The notes beneath the pieces are model-generated. The model did not search any database and was not told the origin of the DNA. It worked only from the letters and a program-made list of their open reading frames with translations. The position numbers and the translations under genes were made by a program. Positions 33,601 to 45,186 of a stretch of 64,000 nucleotides of DNA are shown one piece after another (the stretch's first letter is position 1; every line of letters starts with the position of its first letter). The stretch comes from Hyparrhenia diplandra. Its lineage: Eukaryota > Streptophyta > Magnoliopsida > Poales > Poaceae. Where the stretch lies: NCBI GenBank assembly GCA_015847255.1, contig JADLZK010009224.1, positions 248,001-312,000 of the forward strand, read 5' to 3'.

Positions 33601-34285
33601 GCGAGGCCCTCAGGAAGGAGAAGGAGCGGCTCCAAAAGTCGCTTGCGGAGGAGCACAACGTGATGCTGGGTTGGCAGTTGAAGTGCCAGGGTGCGTCCTT
33701 TTCTTCAGTGAGCCTTTCTACTCCGTCACCTTGTCTTGCTGATTTGGTTTGAGCTCCCTTTGCCCGGGCGGCGGAGAAGGTTGACCGAGGCCGTGAACAC
33801 CGCGGCCACGCCGGGCGCTAGGGCGAGGAGCAGGAGAGTCATACCGGGAGGCCGGAGGAGGCTCGCGGACTTTCGTTCGCCGCTTTGGGGCGGACAACCT
33901 AGAGGTTGGCCCCTCAAAGACGCCGCTGGCGCGCGTGGGTGGCTATCTCGGGTCCGGAAGCCGAACGCCTTCCGGGTCCGGGCGTGCGGGACATGTATGG
34001 CCGTCTTCTGCTCCCACTTCCCGATGGAGCCCAAAGTGTTAGATGGCATGGCGAAGGGCTTCTTCCTTGGCTCGGCGACGAGGGAAGTGGATCCCGCCGA
34101 GGGAGGCCGCCAGACGCCGCCAAGACCCGAGGAACGTTGTGCGACCGTGGATGGGCGCTGCGATGCGGTGGCCTCCCGTTCGAGGATGAAGTGTGCCCCC
34201 CCATACTCCCCATAGAGTCAGCCTATGAGGCGCATTACGGGAGATGGTGGGCGCCCAATTTGAGGATGCGCCCGCCTGAGGTTTG
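30601..34285 (+). pseudogene. Antisense gene of the Tat element (Transposase_28-like, coiled-coil C-terminus)
   Basis: Plus-strand gene opposite to gag-pol. Motifs appear in order but in shifting frames: DGYVVSSMDLHRRGFG (about 30800), RFILAILNYYEVELHHLAPQ and PGIEPHWDLWLWFF (30850-31010), GYILSKLTSSNKGW (31120) and ALPAYTGRVLK (31200). These match the Pfam family Transposase_28 ('putative gypsy type transposon'), known as an antisense ORF of Tat elements. An acidic DDQFYVNSSDDGVEARMDQA segment follows (31870). A Glu/Arg-rich coiled coil (33320-33690) has ARSQSLRLLEEAQAERD and RIGELVSEGEALRKEKERL. Introns with consensus borders are visible: 32272-32349 and 33151-33225 (both GTAAGT...AG). A GTGAGT donor at 31563 lacks an obvious acceptor. 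Function is unknown. Multiple frame breaks prevent a full product here. Confidence 0.7.
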
Positions 34286-34904
34286 ACGCCCACCTCGGGA
34301 CGCGCCCATTGCCGAGGGCGGATCCTGTTGGTGCTCCTTCGTCGGCTGATCGCGACGTGGTCATTTGGATGAGGCCTCTGATGCCCCCGATCTTCCCCTT
34401 GTATGAAAGTTAAAGTGTGTGAGAAGTTTGTATCAAACAATCGTGTCGCCCGGGGTATGTGCCCTTGGCAGGTTTGTTCATGCATATGCTGCATTTCTCG
34501 AGTTTGTTCGTTTATTGTGTGGCGGTCGCTTGCTTTCTCCACTCGCGAGATAGTAACCGTGGACGCCATCGGGCGATCCATACGGATGCCACTAGGGGCG
34601 CATCCGTTTGCCTCGGTTATCTTGCTCTCGGATTTGTGCGTGAGCGACGCCGTAGCTTAAACGAATGTTTCGAGAATGCGCAAGGAAAAACTTTTTTCGT
34701 TGAAGAAAAAGTTTTGAAAAAAGGAAAAGGGAGGGGGTCCCCCGAGGGGGTCCCCTATGTAGCCCCCGAGGGAGTTTTTAGTCTTGTGCCTGACGAGGCT
34801 AAGACTCCCTTAAGGTTTTGCACATGAAGCACTTTTTTCATAAAAGATGCAGATCTTTTATTGAGTGAAAATAACACTGATGTTTGACTTCTAGTGCGGT
34901 ATTT
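34286..34904. other. Spacer between antisense gene and pol
   Basis: Contains a G/C-symmetric stretch (34730-34790) reading, on the minus strand, CTCCCTCGGGGGCTACATAG. This purine-rich block lies just downstream of pol and may be an internal polypurine tract. No gene. Confidence 0.4.
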
Positions 34905-37414
34905 AAGGGTAGAAGCGACGTAGCTGTTCTATGTTCCAAGCGTTGGAGTAGACTTCACCCTTCTCGTTCTTGAGCTTGTAGGTTCCGGGCCTTAATATTT
35001 CGGCGATGAAGTGAGGCCCTTCCCAAGGTGGCGTGAGCTTGTGGTAAGCCCTTGTTGTCCGTCTTCAACCCGAGCGCGGGATCGTTGACTTGGAACTCCC
35101 CGAGGCTTCACCGTTTGGCATGATACTTGCGCGAGAGCCTCGCCGGTATCTTCTTTGAATGCGAGGAGTGCGACATCTCGGGCTTCGTCAACTTGGTCTA
35201 CGGAGTCTTGCCTCGCCTACTGGTTGTCTTGCTCAGTGTAGGCTCGCAGCCTCGGGGACCCGTACTCTATGTCCGTGGGCAGGATGGCCTCCGCCCCGTA
35301 GACCAGAAAGAATGGGGTGAATCCCGTGGCTCGGCTTTTCGTCGTTCGGAGGCTCCATAGGACCGATGGCAGCTCCTGGTACCACCTTTTCCCATACTGG
35401 TTCAATTGGTTGAAGATTCTTGGCTTGAGTCCTTGTAGTATCATGCCATTGGCACGCTCCACTTGACCGTTAGTCTTTGGGTGAGCTACGGCCGAGGTAT
35501 CCACTCGGATGCCATAGTCATCACAAAAGTCAAGGAATTTCTTCCCCACGAAGTTGGCTCCGTTATCCGTGATGATGGAGTTCGGGACTCCAAAACGGGA
35601 GATGATTTCCGTGAAGAATTTCACCGTTTCCCCGTATGAGGGTTCACCACGGGTCTAGCTTCAATCCATTTGGAGAATTTATCAATGGCGACTAGGACGT
35701 GAGTGTGTCCTCCGGGCGCCCTTTTCAGGGGACCAATCATGTCAAGTCCCCACACTGCAAATGGCCATGTAAGAGGTATGGTTTGCAGCGCTTGAGCTGG
35801 GAGATGGGTCTTGCGCGCGTAGAATTGGCATTCCTTACAGGTGCGCACGACTTGGTTTGCGTCGCGTACCGCCGAGGGCCAGTAGAAGCCTTGTCTGAAG
35901 ACTTTGCCGACTAGGGTCCTCGGGGCCGCGTGATGGCCACATTCTCCTCGGTGGGTGTCAACAAGCAACTCTTGGCCTTCAGCCGAGGGTATGCATCGCA
36001 TATACACTCCCGAGGCCCCTCTCTTGTAGAGTTCGCCCTTCTCTCCGATCAGCGCGAAGGACTTTGCTCTTCGGGCCAACTGGCGTGCCTCGGTCTTGTC
36101 CTCGGGTAGCTCTCCTCGGGTGAGGTACTCCAGTAGCGGTCTTCTCCAGTCTGGCACTGGGTCAACTGCCATAGCTTCGGGTACGGTCCGCTGTGTGCCG
36201 TCCTCGGGAGCCCCCGAGGGTGAGGAAGCGTACTTGACCGAGGGTTGACCGAGGTCTTGGGTGAGGACGTTCGGGGGAACAGTCCCTCGGGTTGCTGCGA
36301 CCTTGGCGAGCTCGTCCGCAGCCTTGTTGTAGCGTCTTGGCGTGTGCTTGTGTTCGAGCCCGTGGAACTTCTCTTCTAATTTGCGCACCTCTCGGCAATA
36401 GGCCTCCATCTTGGGGTCGTGGCACGCCGAGGCCTTCATGACTTGGTCAATGACCAACTGCGAATCCCCCCTGGTTTCCAATCGCCGGATCCCGAGGTCT
36501 GCCGCGATCCGGAGACCGTTGACCAGTGCCTCATATTCTGCGATGTTATTGGAGGCAGGAAAATGCAATCGGATGGCATACCTCGTGTGTACCCCGAGGG
36601 GTGAAATGAAGAGCAATCCTGCCCCCGCGCCTGCCTTCATCATGGATCCATCGAAGTACATGGTCCAGCACTCGGCCTGTATGGGCGCGGGGGGAAGCTG
36701 GCTATCCGTCCATTCGGCCACAAAGTCGGCTAGGACTTGGGACTTGATCACCTTGCGGGGTAGGAACGATATAGTTTCGCCCATAAGCTCCACCGCCCAC
36801 TTTGCCACTCTCCCCGTGGCCTCTCGGTTTTGGAGGATCTCCCCGAGGGGGAACGAGGACACCACGGCGACTGGGTGCGCCAAGGGAAGTAGTGGCGAAG
36901 TTTCTTCCGTGTCGATGCGATGGCGTACAAATGGCTTTTGCATCTGTGAATACCTCGTCTTGGTGTCGGAAAGCACTTCACTAATGAAGTAAACAGGGCG
37001 CTGTACTGGCAACGTGTGCCCCTCTTCCCGACGCTCCACAACGATCACCGCGCTGACCACCTGGGTGGTGGCTGTGACGTATAAGAGCAGGGTTTCTCCT
37101 GGACTTGGCGGTACTAGGACCGGTGGGTTTGTAAGGAGCTTCTTGAGGTTGCCGAGGGCTTCTTCGGCCTCGGGGGTCCAAGCAAAGCGTTCAGACTTGC
37201 GAAGGAGCCAGTATAGAGGCAAGCCCTTCTCCCCGAGGCGCGAAATGAACCTGCTTTCAGTGAAGCCAGGCAGCCCATGACCTTCTGCACTCCTTTGAGA
37301 TCTTGGATTGGCCCTATCTTGGTGATTGAGTCCACCTTGGTTGGGTTTGCTTCGATGCCTCGCTGAGAGACAATAAAGCCCAGCAGCATCCCTCGGGGAA
37401 CCCCGAACACGCAT
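34905..37414 (-). pseudogene. pol: Tat pol: RNase H, archaeal-type RNase H and integrase
   Basis: The main frame (35621-37414, 597 codons) has three parts. A first RNase H-like domain spans about residues 65-200 (FAWTPEAEEALGNLKKLLTN; RPVYFISEVLSDTKTRYSQM). A second, archaeal-type RNase H spans about 248-375, with D255 in YFDGS, E293 in AEYEA, D317 in GDSQL and D367 in ADELA. The integrase N-terminus follows, with an H-H-C-C zinc site (DTHRGECGHH...CKECQ) and D558 in GLDMIGPL. A frameshift near 35622 moves integrase into 35217-35624 with ITDNGANF and GQVERANG, completing the D,D-35-E set. A decayed C-terminal tail containing GTYKLKNEKGEVYSNAWNIE ends near 34905. RNase H removes template RNA; integrase inserts the cDNA. 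Confidence 0.88.
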
Positions 37415-38189
37415 TTCTCGGGGTTGAGCTTGACTCCCTTCTTATTTAGGCACTCGAAGGTTTCCCCGAGGTCTCCCACGAGGTCCGACGTTTTCTTGGA
37501 TTTGACCACTATGTCGTCGACGTAAGCCTCCACGATCCGCCCGTTGAGCTCCCCGAAGATGATTTGCATGCATCGCTGGTACGTGGCACCGGCGTTCCTC
37601 AGCCCGAAGGGCATGGTGAGGTAGCAATACATCCCGAGAAGGGTGTTATGAACGAGGTCGCGAGTTGATCGGACTCTTTCATTTTGATCTGGTGATAACC
37701 GGAATACGCGTCAAGAAAGGACAACGTTTCACATCCCGCAGTGGAGTCGACAATTTGGTCGATCCGAGGTAAAGGAAAGGGAACCTTCGGACATGCTTTA
37801 TTGAGACTAGTGTAGTCCACACACATCCGCCATTTCCCATTCTTTTTCTTTACTAATACAGGATTAGCTAACCATTCGGGGTGGAATACTTCTTTTATGA
37901 ACCCAGCCTCCAGTAACTTGTGGATCTCTTCGCCAATGATCTTCCTCTTGGCATCATCGAAGCGGCGTAAGCGCTGCATGACAGGCTTTGAGCCTGGCCG
38001 GATGTCTAGGGAGTGCTCGGCGACATCCCTGGTATGCCCGGCATGTCCGAGGGTCCCCACGCAAACGTCTTGGCATTCGCGCGAAGGAAGTCGACGAGCA
38101 CGGCTTCCTATTTCGGATCCAGGTCTGAGCTGATGGTCAGCAACTTCTCCTTCGGGTTCTTGGGATCGAGGGGGATCTTCTTGGTGCAC
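37114..38189 (-). pseudogene. pol: Tat reverse transcriptase
   Basis: Two overlapping frames. 37599-38189 holds the fingers and palm N-terminus: EEIHKLLEAGFIKEVFHPEW, LVKKKNGKWRMCVDYTSLNK and LSFLDAYSGYHQI. 37114-37632 holds MPFGLRNAGATYQRCM, the catalytic AYVDDIVVKS (YVDD at residues 37-40), EKCVFGVPRGMLLGF and the connection region. A single frameshift around 37600-37635 separates them; otherwise every conserved RT block is present and the active-site aspartates are intact. It makes cDNA from element RNA in the particle. It lies between protease and RNase H, the normal Ty3/gypsy order. Confidence 0.9.
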
Positions 38190-38979
38190 GAGGAGGGCTC
38201 GAAGCTCCCAGCATGGCGTTTAGCCTCATGCTCGATTGTGATCTCGTCAAAGCTCCTCTTTGCGTCGGCGATGAGTGCTTCGGCAATGGCGAGTGCCTCG
38301 GCGTACTCCACACTCTCCACGTCGCACTCGTATGCATGATGGTGTGAGGGGCCTGTGGTGATGACACCCTTCGGCCCCGGCATCTTGAGCTTGAGGTACG
38401 TGTAGTTTGGGACAGCCATGAACTTGGCGTAGCAAGGCCGTCCGAGGGCGCGTGGTAAGTACCGTGGACCCCAAGGATCTCAAATGTGAGAGTCTCCTGT
38501 CTAAAGTTCGAGGGGCCCCCGAAGCAAACCGGCAAGTCGATCCGCCCGAGGGGCTTAAAGCCGCTTGCCGGGGACAACACCATTGAATGCCGGCCCTCCC
38601 GGCGGATCTTGGACTTGTCCACCTCAAAGGAGATCGAAAGTGTTTCCTCGTAGATGAGGTTGAGGCTGCTCCCTCCGTCCATAAGGACCTTGGTGAGTCG
38701 AGTGTTGGCGATGATGGGATCCACCACCGTGGATAAGCCCCGGGTTCGGGATGTCTTTGGGGTGATCCGACCGGGTCGAAGGTGATGGCCTGGTCCGACC
38801 ACTTGCGCAGCCTCGGGACCGCAGGCTCCGTGGCGTGTAGACCTCTCGGACGCTCCTTCTTGCGCTGTCGCACCGACATGTTGCTGGTGTTGCCGCTGAA
38901 GATCATGAAGCAGTTGTTCACCTTCGGGGGAATTCCTCGTTGCCCTTGGCGCCACCCTCGGGCGCTTCTTCCTCCTCAC
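38108..38979 (-). pseudogene. pol: Tat aspartic protease region
   Basis: The frame 38137-38979 carries VLMDGGSSLNLIYEETL (catalytic D101), the D-G-G-S form typical of Tat proteases instead of D-[ST]-G. PLGRIDLPVCFGGP and LTFEILGV follow. The downstream part moves to the frame 38108-38419, which starts MAVPNYTYLKLKMPGPKGVI and contains an acidic linker (CDVESVEYAEALAIAEAL) before reverse transcriptase. It would process the Gag-Pol polyprotein. The residues before about 85 are Arg/Gln-rich, probably out-of-frame gag C-terminus. At least one frameshift near 38420 breaks the polyprotein. Confidence 0.82.
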
Positions 38980-41340
38980 CCTCGGGGATGGCCTTGAGCT
39001 TGGCGGTGGCCGACGTACCCTCTTGCACTCCCGAGGGTGTGCTTGACCGGGTAGCTATGGTTGCTCGCACGGCTTCTTGAGCATGTCATCGAAGGTTTCT
39101 TGTGGCGGAGGCAGGGGCCCCGCGGTCGACCCGCGGCCACCATGTCTTCATCGTCCGCTCGGGCGGCATGACCCCTTGCCCTTGCGGCTCTTATCTTTCT
39201 TCTTTTTTCTTCTTGCTCTCCCGAGGTTGCGATCCCTCGGGCTCTCTCTTCCTTACCCACGCTTTTCCCTTGCACGAGCCACAGGTTGAAGCGAGCCCCG
39301 ATGGCCTCCTCACCGCTGGCGAACTTGGTGGCGATGTCCATCGGCTCGTTTGCCTCGGTGGGGAGTCCGGCGCCCCGGCTTCTTCCACGAGGTCTCGGCA
39401 AGTGGTGCCCGGCTGGAAGGCCCCTATGACGTCGAATCCGTCCGTTGGGTAGCTCGGTCCGCTGCTTGGAGAAGCGCCCGGATGTAGTCGCGCAGGGATT
39501 CGTCGGACTTTTGACGGCGATTCGAAGGTCGGGGTTTTGGGCATAGATAGGTGCCTTGGAAGTTGCCTTTGAAGGTTCTCACCAAATCCGTCCAGCTGGA
39601 TATGAGGTTGGGTGGAAGATGTTCCAGCCAAGCTCGGGCGGACTCGGAGAGGTACAGGGGCAGGTTTCTGATTATCACTTTATCATCGTGAGCCCCCGCA
39701 AACTGGCATGCCAGTCGATAATCGCCCAGCCATACCTCGGGACGAGTTTCTCCCGTATACTTCTCGAGATGGCTGGGGGGCCTAAAACGCGCAGGGGAGG
39801 CGGTGCCCTCCTGATGTCCCCTTGTGAAGGCCCGAGGCCGGGAGGATCGGGGAGTACCCTCGGTCGTCTCGTCACGCTTGTCGTCCTCGAGGCGAGCCAC
39901 CTTCGCGGCGCGAGCCCGGCTGTCGTTCGATCGGCCCGTCCACGAGGTGCGGGGCGCCCGGGCGGTCCACGGTGCGGGTCTTCAAATACGTTCCCTGACG
40001 GTCGGTTGCACCGTTGTCGTCCGAGGCGTTCCGTACTCGCATCGCCTTGCCGTGGCTCGGCTCTGATCCCGGGTGGACGGAGCCCTGCCGACTTCGCCCG
40101 ATTCTTCTTGCCGTCGTGATGTCATAGCAGCGATCCAGCGATGCGGAGCTTTCGCCTGCTGCACCGGGCTGCCTTGTCAAGGAGTTTGACGGAGGCCTTC
40201 GTATACGCCTACCCTCGGTGTGGTGGAGGGTTCGGGCATTTCGCACCGGCATGGCGGCCCGCCACGTTGAGAGCGCCCTGTTGAACGGAGCCGCTATGCC
40301 AGGAGTGGAGGTATCCCAGCCGGCCCGCCGCGTCCACCGTCGTTGTGGGCCTGAGGCGCTCTCGGGGCCTGCTCGCGCTGAGCCTGCTCCCGACGGATGT
40401 TCTGCTCGAGCTGTCGAAGTCGCGCGGTTTCCACGCGGATCCTTTCTTGGAGATCCCGCAGCTGCGCCTGTCCAGCGAGTCTGGCGCGCCTACCGGTTGA
40501 ACCAGGGCGGAAGCGGCGGCGCGCCAGTGCCCGACGTGGTGGTACATCTGCCTCTTCTTCGTCGGAGACGTCGGTGAACTGGCCATCTTGCGATTGGGAC
40601 CTCGGCGTTGAAGCATTCCCGCGTGGGGTCGTAGTACTCGCCCCTCGTCATCGATGACGGGAGAACCGAACGCGCGGATGAAATTCCGATTGTTCGATTC
40701 GGTAGAGTGATTCCTCCATTTCCCGGGCCCAGGCTCCAATTGAGTCCGGAGGGGGTGGCATGACTGGATCGTCACGCATCCTCTGGTAAAGGTGCTCATC
40801 CAGTAGTTACTTACGGGATATCGCTCCCGAGGGACTACGAGGGGGCCTGGCCCGCGCCCTCCTGGCGAAGGCTTCGACAGAGGTCTCGCGCCGGCGAGGA
40901 TTCACCGGGACTCCCTCCAGTATGACCGGAGCGGAGATGTCTTCTCGACGGTTAGGGTTTCTTGGCGCCCTCCCGCGGGGAGGTGACGGGTGTAGATCTA
41001 TCCGGCGCCTGGGGTGGCGCGGGGCCCTCCCAAGAGGCGGCACCGGAGGAACGTTGTCGGACTCGGAGTCCGTTGCTAGAACGCGCCTTGCGCACTGGTG
41101 GGTCCGCCTTGCCCGCCTCGCGCGTCGACCATGATGGTGGGCACGCCGCGGCGGCGATGCTGCCCTTCCCTCCGCCGGTAAGTCGGGCAGAAGGATCATC
41201 TCATAGTTGTGGCCGAGCGCCACGAATGCCAGCGTTCCGAAGAACAGTGGGGTTCCACGCGGGAGCTCGTGCTCCGGCGAGCAGGGTGGAAATGAAGGAG
41301 GAAACGCCATGAAGGTTGATGGAGATGCAGATCGCACACA
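38976..41340 (-). pseudogene. gag: Tat gag, frameshifted
   Basis: The core Retrotrans_gag block is in 39424-39900: HLEKYTGETRPEVWLGDYRL, IIRNLPLYLSESARAWLEHL, SWTDLVRTFKGNFQGTY and SDESLRDYIRAL. The upstream N-terminal region (40209-40799 and 40807-41340) is low-complexity and Arg/Pro-rich, with fragments such as RNFIRAFGSPVIDDEGR, in several frames. The downstream part (38976-39401) has PMDIATKFASGEEAI and basic stretches; no intact CCHC knuckle is found. The leader between the N-terminus and the primer-binding site at 41346 is short. Gag would assemble the particle. Breaks in at least three places make this copy non-functional as written. Confidence 0.82.
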
Positions 41341-41345
41341 GCGCT

Positions 41346-41363
41346 CCCCTACCTGGCGCGCCA
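41346..41363 (-). other. Primer-binding site of the Tat element
   Basis: The minus strand reads TGGCGCGCCAGGTAGGGG two bases inside the LTR start. It marks 41366-42696 as the 5' LTR. I do not assign the tRNA. Confidence 0.75.
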
Positions 41364-41365
41364 AC

Positions 41366-42696
41366 TGTCGGCGTTTCGAGGAACGGTGGTAGCCTCGGGT
41401 GCCGGCAATAAAGAATTTGTATGCCGTGTGCCTCCTCCTCCGATGGCGTAGCGCAAGATGGACACGGGACACGGGGATTTATCCTGGTTCAGGCCAACGA
41501 GGCCCTACGCCCGGGGGGGTGTGTCACGCTCGTGTTGCCTCGCGCTCAAAGGTGAGCCTGCAGTAGGGGTTACAGGCGGTCGTGGGGGAGAGGGAGAGAC
41601 GGGTCTCAAGCCCCACGATCGTGGTAGTGGTGGTTATGGTGGTTTCCTCCGTATGAGCTGGAGTTCAATGGAGTCGAATCCTCTCTAATGTAGCATTACT
41701 CTCCCCTTTTATAGGAGAAGGAGAGAGGTAACGTTTACACCGGTGGACATCTAGGTGGCTAATTCCCGAGGCTGCACCGGTTGCATGTGCGCCGCCGAGG
41801 GGTCGGTCGGCTTGGATGCTTCCCGACGAAGACACGCAGCCCCGATCCGATGGTGGACGCCGTCCCCGGCGCGGGGCCCCGGGGCTACGCGAGGCGTCCC
41901 TCACAGTCCGCATGGCGAGGCCGGCCCCGCCGGCTGCCGATTATGCGTGTCGATGCCCGAGGGCCCGACCCAACGTGGCGCCCCGACGGTGTTTTGGGGA
42001 ATGAACAAAGGTCACCCTGGTTTCCCGTGCCGGGTGGCGAATACGTCACCGGTTCAGCTTTGCGTCCCATCAGTCGGACTGGGGAAGCGATTCGCAGTTC
42101 GATTTGACAGGCATGTCGATGGCGCGCCGGGCGCCTCGCTGTCGTCGACCGCATTGAACGCGGCGGTTTCCTTCCTCCAGACGGAACCTCCCACGCCCGA
42201 GGGTGCACGCCCCCTGGGACGGGCGGGTTGTGCTTACCTCGCCCGAGGATGGAGAGCTGGTCTCCCTCGGGCGAGGCGGAGTTCTGGCGCCCGAGGGTGG
42301 TGAGCTAGGCCCCCCTTCGGGTGAGGCGGAGATTTCTCCCGAGGCTGGTGAGCTAGGCCAGCCTCGGACGAAACGGAGAAGTATGGTGGAACCCGAGCCA
42401 TGGGTTGGCTGCTGTCGACGTGGAACACTGTGATTCATTGTATTTCTGAGATCCTTGATCTCATCCTCCGGGAGCGTAATGAGCTCTTTTGCGTCGTGAT
42501 GACTCAATTTGGGCCGTTTTGTGGGCCGCTTCTATCGTCGGGTTGGCGCCGTGGGGCTCACGGGCCTGGTCCATCGTTCGTCGGGCCTTCCCTCCGTGCG
42601 GGATGATAGCAGGCCAGATTTTACTGGGCCTTGGCAGGCCGGCAGATTCTCATCCTTCTGAGAATGTCTCGGGGCCCAATATTTAGGTCCCCGACA
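41366..42696 (-). repeat. 5' LTR of the Tat element
   Basis: 1331 bp, TGTCGG...CCGACA, followed by the ACCAC target duplication at 42697-42701. Confidence 0.93.
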
Positions 42697-42859
42697 ACCA
42701 CCTAAGTCCCACCCACCCCAAGTAGTAAGTATTACTGCCAAGTGCCAGCTAGCGTCTTCACGGAGGAGCACGGCTACAACCACACAAGAGTAAGTATTAC
42801 TACTACTAGGGGCGGGATACAAGAATTAGACTCTACTGTTGTGGATACAACTTATTACG

Positions 42860-43450
42860 GTTGTGGCAACATGAACCCTGCGCCTAAATTTCGCCATCAT
42901 TTATTGGCCATTGCCTTTATATTCAGCGAGTGGCGGCATTCCTCGGCTTCGACGTTGCCATCGCTTTGCCTACGCTCCAAACAGCCATTGCCGCTACCTC
43001 CCTCCATCCCTACCGACGCCGGCGATTTGTGCTGCTTCATCCGGGGCCCGGCAATGGCCACGGTGGTCGCTGTGGCGGCAGCGTGTTCATCTCCGAGCGC
43101 GCGGTCCGATTCATCGGGAATTCGTCGATGCAGCATCCTGGCTCCAGCCCCCGCGGCGTCCTGGCGCACGGCAGGCTCAGCTCGGCCAGGGAGGTCATCG
43201 GCTGGTTCGTGTTCGAGTGGGCGCCGCACCAGCAACCAGGGCCCCGCCGTTCGGCAGTACGTCTGGCCATGGCGGCCCTCCAACACCCCGACCGGAGGTG
43301 GCCATGGCGGCCCCGGCAACCCACCCAGACATCGATGAACAGGCGGTCTTGGAGGCGGCGTCAGCGGCATCGGCGTCGGCGAATTGGATGTAGAGACTGC
43401 GTTCGTGTGTTCGGCCAAGGAACTGTATCTTTGAAATCAGATCTTTGAAC
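42860..43450. other. GC-rich cargo of the (TA)n-bounded transposon
   Basis: GC-rich block in the centre of the element with overlapping open frames on both strands (up to 198 codons). No domain is recognised. The abrupt change in base composition against the AT-rich surroundings suggests captured host sequence; strand and product cannot be decided. Confidence 0.4.
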
Positions 43451-44398
43451 TGTATATATTTTTTAGATGATATTATGGATGTAAAGAATTAATGGATAGG
43501 CCTCAGCCGCGGGTTCGATTTAATCCGGCTGAAGTCTGACGCTGCGAAGAGTTTTTGAATCGATAGAGATCCATTGGTTTTTGTGTCATCTGTACTCTGC
43601 TCGTTCCTTTTTGTTCGTCGTTGACGTGCTCTCTGTGTTCATCGATGGCGCAAAGCTGCGGTGCTCTCGGGGCACCACGGATGGACATCGCCTTCAGCAG
43701 GGAAGGCAACATCTTTTGTTCGGTATTTTCTCCCTCCGTTGCATATGTTCGTCGCCGGTGTCCATGGCAGTGGATAGTCAGCAACTAGTGCAAAGCTGTG
43801 AACGTGATTTCTTTCTCTCCAATTCTTTTTCTATATGTGTGTGAATTTTCTCTCTAAATCTCGAGTTGTATCTTTCCGGCTGAATCACTTGCTGAAACGA
43901 ATTCAGTTTTGTGCACGTAGCTGGCTTTGTGCTGTAACTTGGTTTGCATGGGACTTCACTGCTAATTGAGAAATCAAATCACGTTCTTAATCATAAGCAT
44001 TTACGGCTAATGGAAAAATCGAATCATTAACTTTCTTAATTAGATGCATTTATGTTTACTTGGGAGGAAAATCTGCTCCTTCCGTACCCACTTGTTTAGA
44101 AATAGGCAAATCCTTGAATTAAGGATAAATCATTGTTTCTACTGTTTGGATAAAATACATACTATTATGTGTGAGAAAATGCACCCAATTCACGGTTGCT
44201 CGTACATGAAAGTAAAAAGTACTACCAAATGGTTCAAAATAGGGACAAATCACGGTTGTGGAAAAATTGGAAAAAAGTACTACATGAAAGTAGAAAATAC
44301 TGCCAAATGTTCTGCACACCCACGTGAGAATCACGGTTCAAATAGTTCAAAAATGGAAAAATCATTAACATCCCTTAATTATAGGCATTTAAGCGGAA
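43451..44398. other. AT-rich interior of the (TA)n-bounded transposon
   Basis: No gene. It includes a 78-bp tandem duplication: TACATGAAAGTA at 44203 recurs at 44281, each followed by an AGTACTACCAAATG-like word. Several ATCACGGTT words occur nearby. Confidence 0.5.
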
Positions 44399-44911
44399 GT
44401 AATACTTACTCTTGGCATGGATAAGTTCCGGGCCCAAGACAAAGCGGTAGTAATACTTACGGTTGCGGGTTGTAACTTTACTAGTGTGTAGTAATATTTA
44501 TGGTTATGGTTGTACCTTTACTACTGCATGATCAGTCTAGTAGTAATACTTACGGTTGCGGGAGTAATATTTACTACCAGCTCAATCCGGATGGGTACAT
44601 AACAAAAGTAACATTTACTCCCAGTGAGCGCATGGAGGTGCACCTGCTACCGTAGCTGTAAATGATCCTTCGAGCGGTAGTATCTATTACTACTATTTTG
44701 CCGCAATGCCGCACGATCCCCATGAGACATGGATACGGCAGTAAGCATTACGATCATGAGCTGGAAAATTATAGTTTTGGACCGAATTGGGAGTAATACT
44801 TACTACTGCCGCGAGGAAATTTACTTTTCCAGCCACGCTCGCGGAGCTCCTCCCATGTCGCCGGTGCTCTATATATTATTTAGTGCCTACAGGTACTAAA
44901 TAACGGGGTCC

Positions 44912-44929
44912 TATATATATATATGTATA

Positions 44930-45022
<93 letters not shown>
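44912..45022. repeat. (TA)n microsatellite, right flank of the TIR transposon
   Basis: About 50 TA units with two early G interruptions. Confidence 0.95.
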
Positions 45023-45026
<4 letters not shown>

Positions 45027-45186
45027 AGGTTTGGGAGGAGAACATTTTTTTCGAGATAGTACAAATTATTCACTATGTTGGTGATCACTAGAAGGGAATT
45101 GTGAGTCACAATTTCATCTAGTTTATATGTCTTGTTTGTGTGCCTCTTGTATCGCTCTACTAGTTCGTTCTAATCCATTATATCAG

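Larger units (their letters stand above)
28013..42696 (-). mobile_element. Tat-lineage Ty3/gypsy LTR retrotransposon
   Basis: Two 1.33-kb LTRs flank a 12-kb interior, and the target duplication ACCAC lies at 28008-28012 and 42697-42701. Reading leftward from the right LTR: primer-binding site, gag, protease, reverse transcriptase, RNase H, a second archaeal-type RNase H, integrase, then a long 3' region with an antisense gene, a polypurine tract and the left LTR. The dual RNase H and antisense gene mark the plant Tat lineage (the group containing Grande and RIRE2). All genes are frameshifted in this sequence. The element sits inside the (TA)n-bounded transposon. Confidence 0.93.
27756..44911. 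mobile_element. TIR transposon with subterminal repeats, bounded by (TA)n and split by a Tat element
   Basis: The left end (27757-27821) and right end (44837-44907) are imperfect inverted repeats of about 65 bp. Both carry CTAAATAATAT.TAGAGC followed by an ACGGCGGCGTGG-like block and AGCTCCGCGA. (TA)n abuts both ends (27685-27755; 44912-45022). Without the Tat insertion the element is about 2.5 kb. Thirteen GTAATAYTTAC-like motifs cluster in the outer parts (27855-28006, 42725-42800, 44399-44803) and are absent from the central 1.6 kb. That is the layout of transposase-binding subterminal repeats. No transposase is seen, so it is non-autonomous. Confidence 0.65.
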
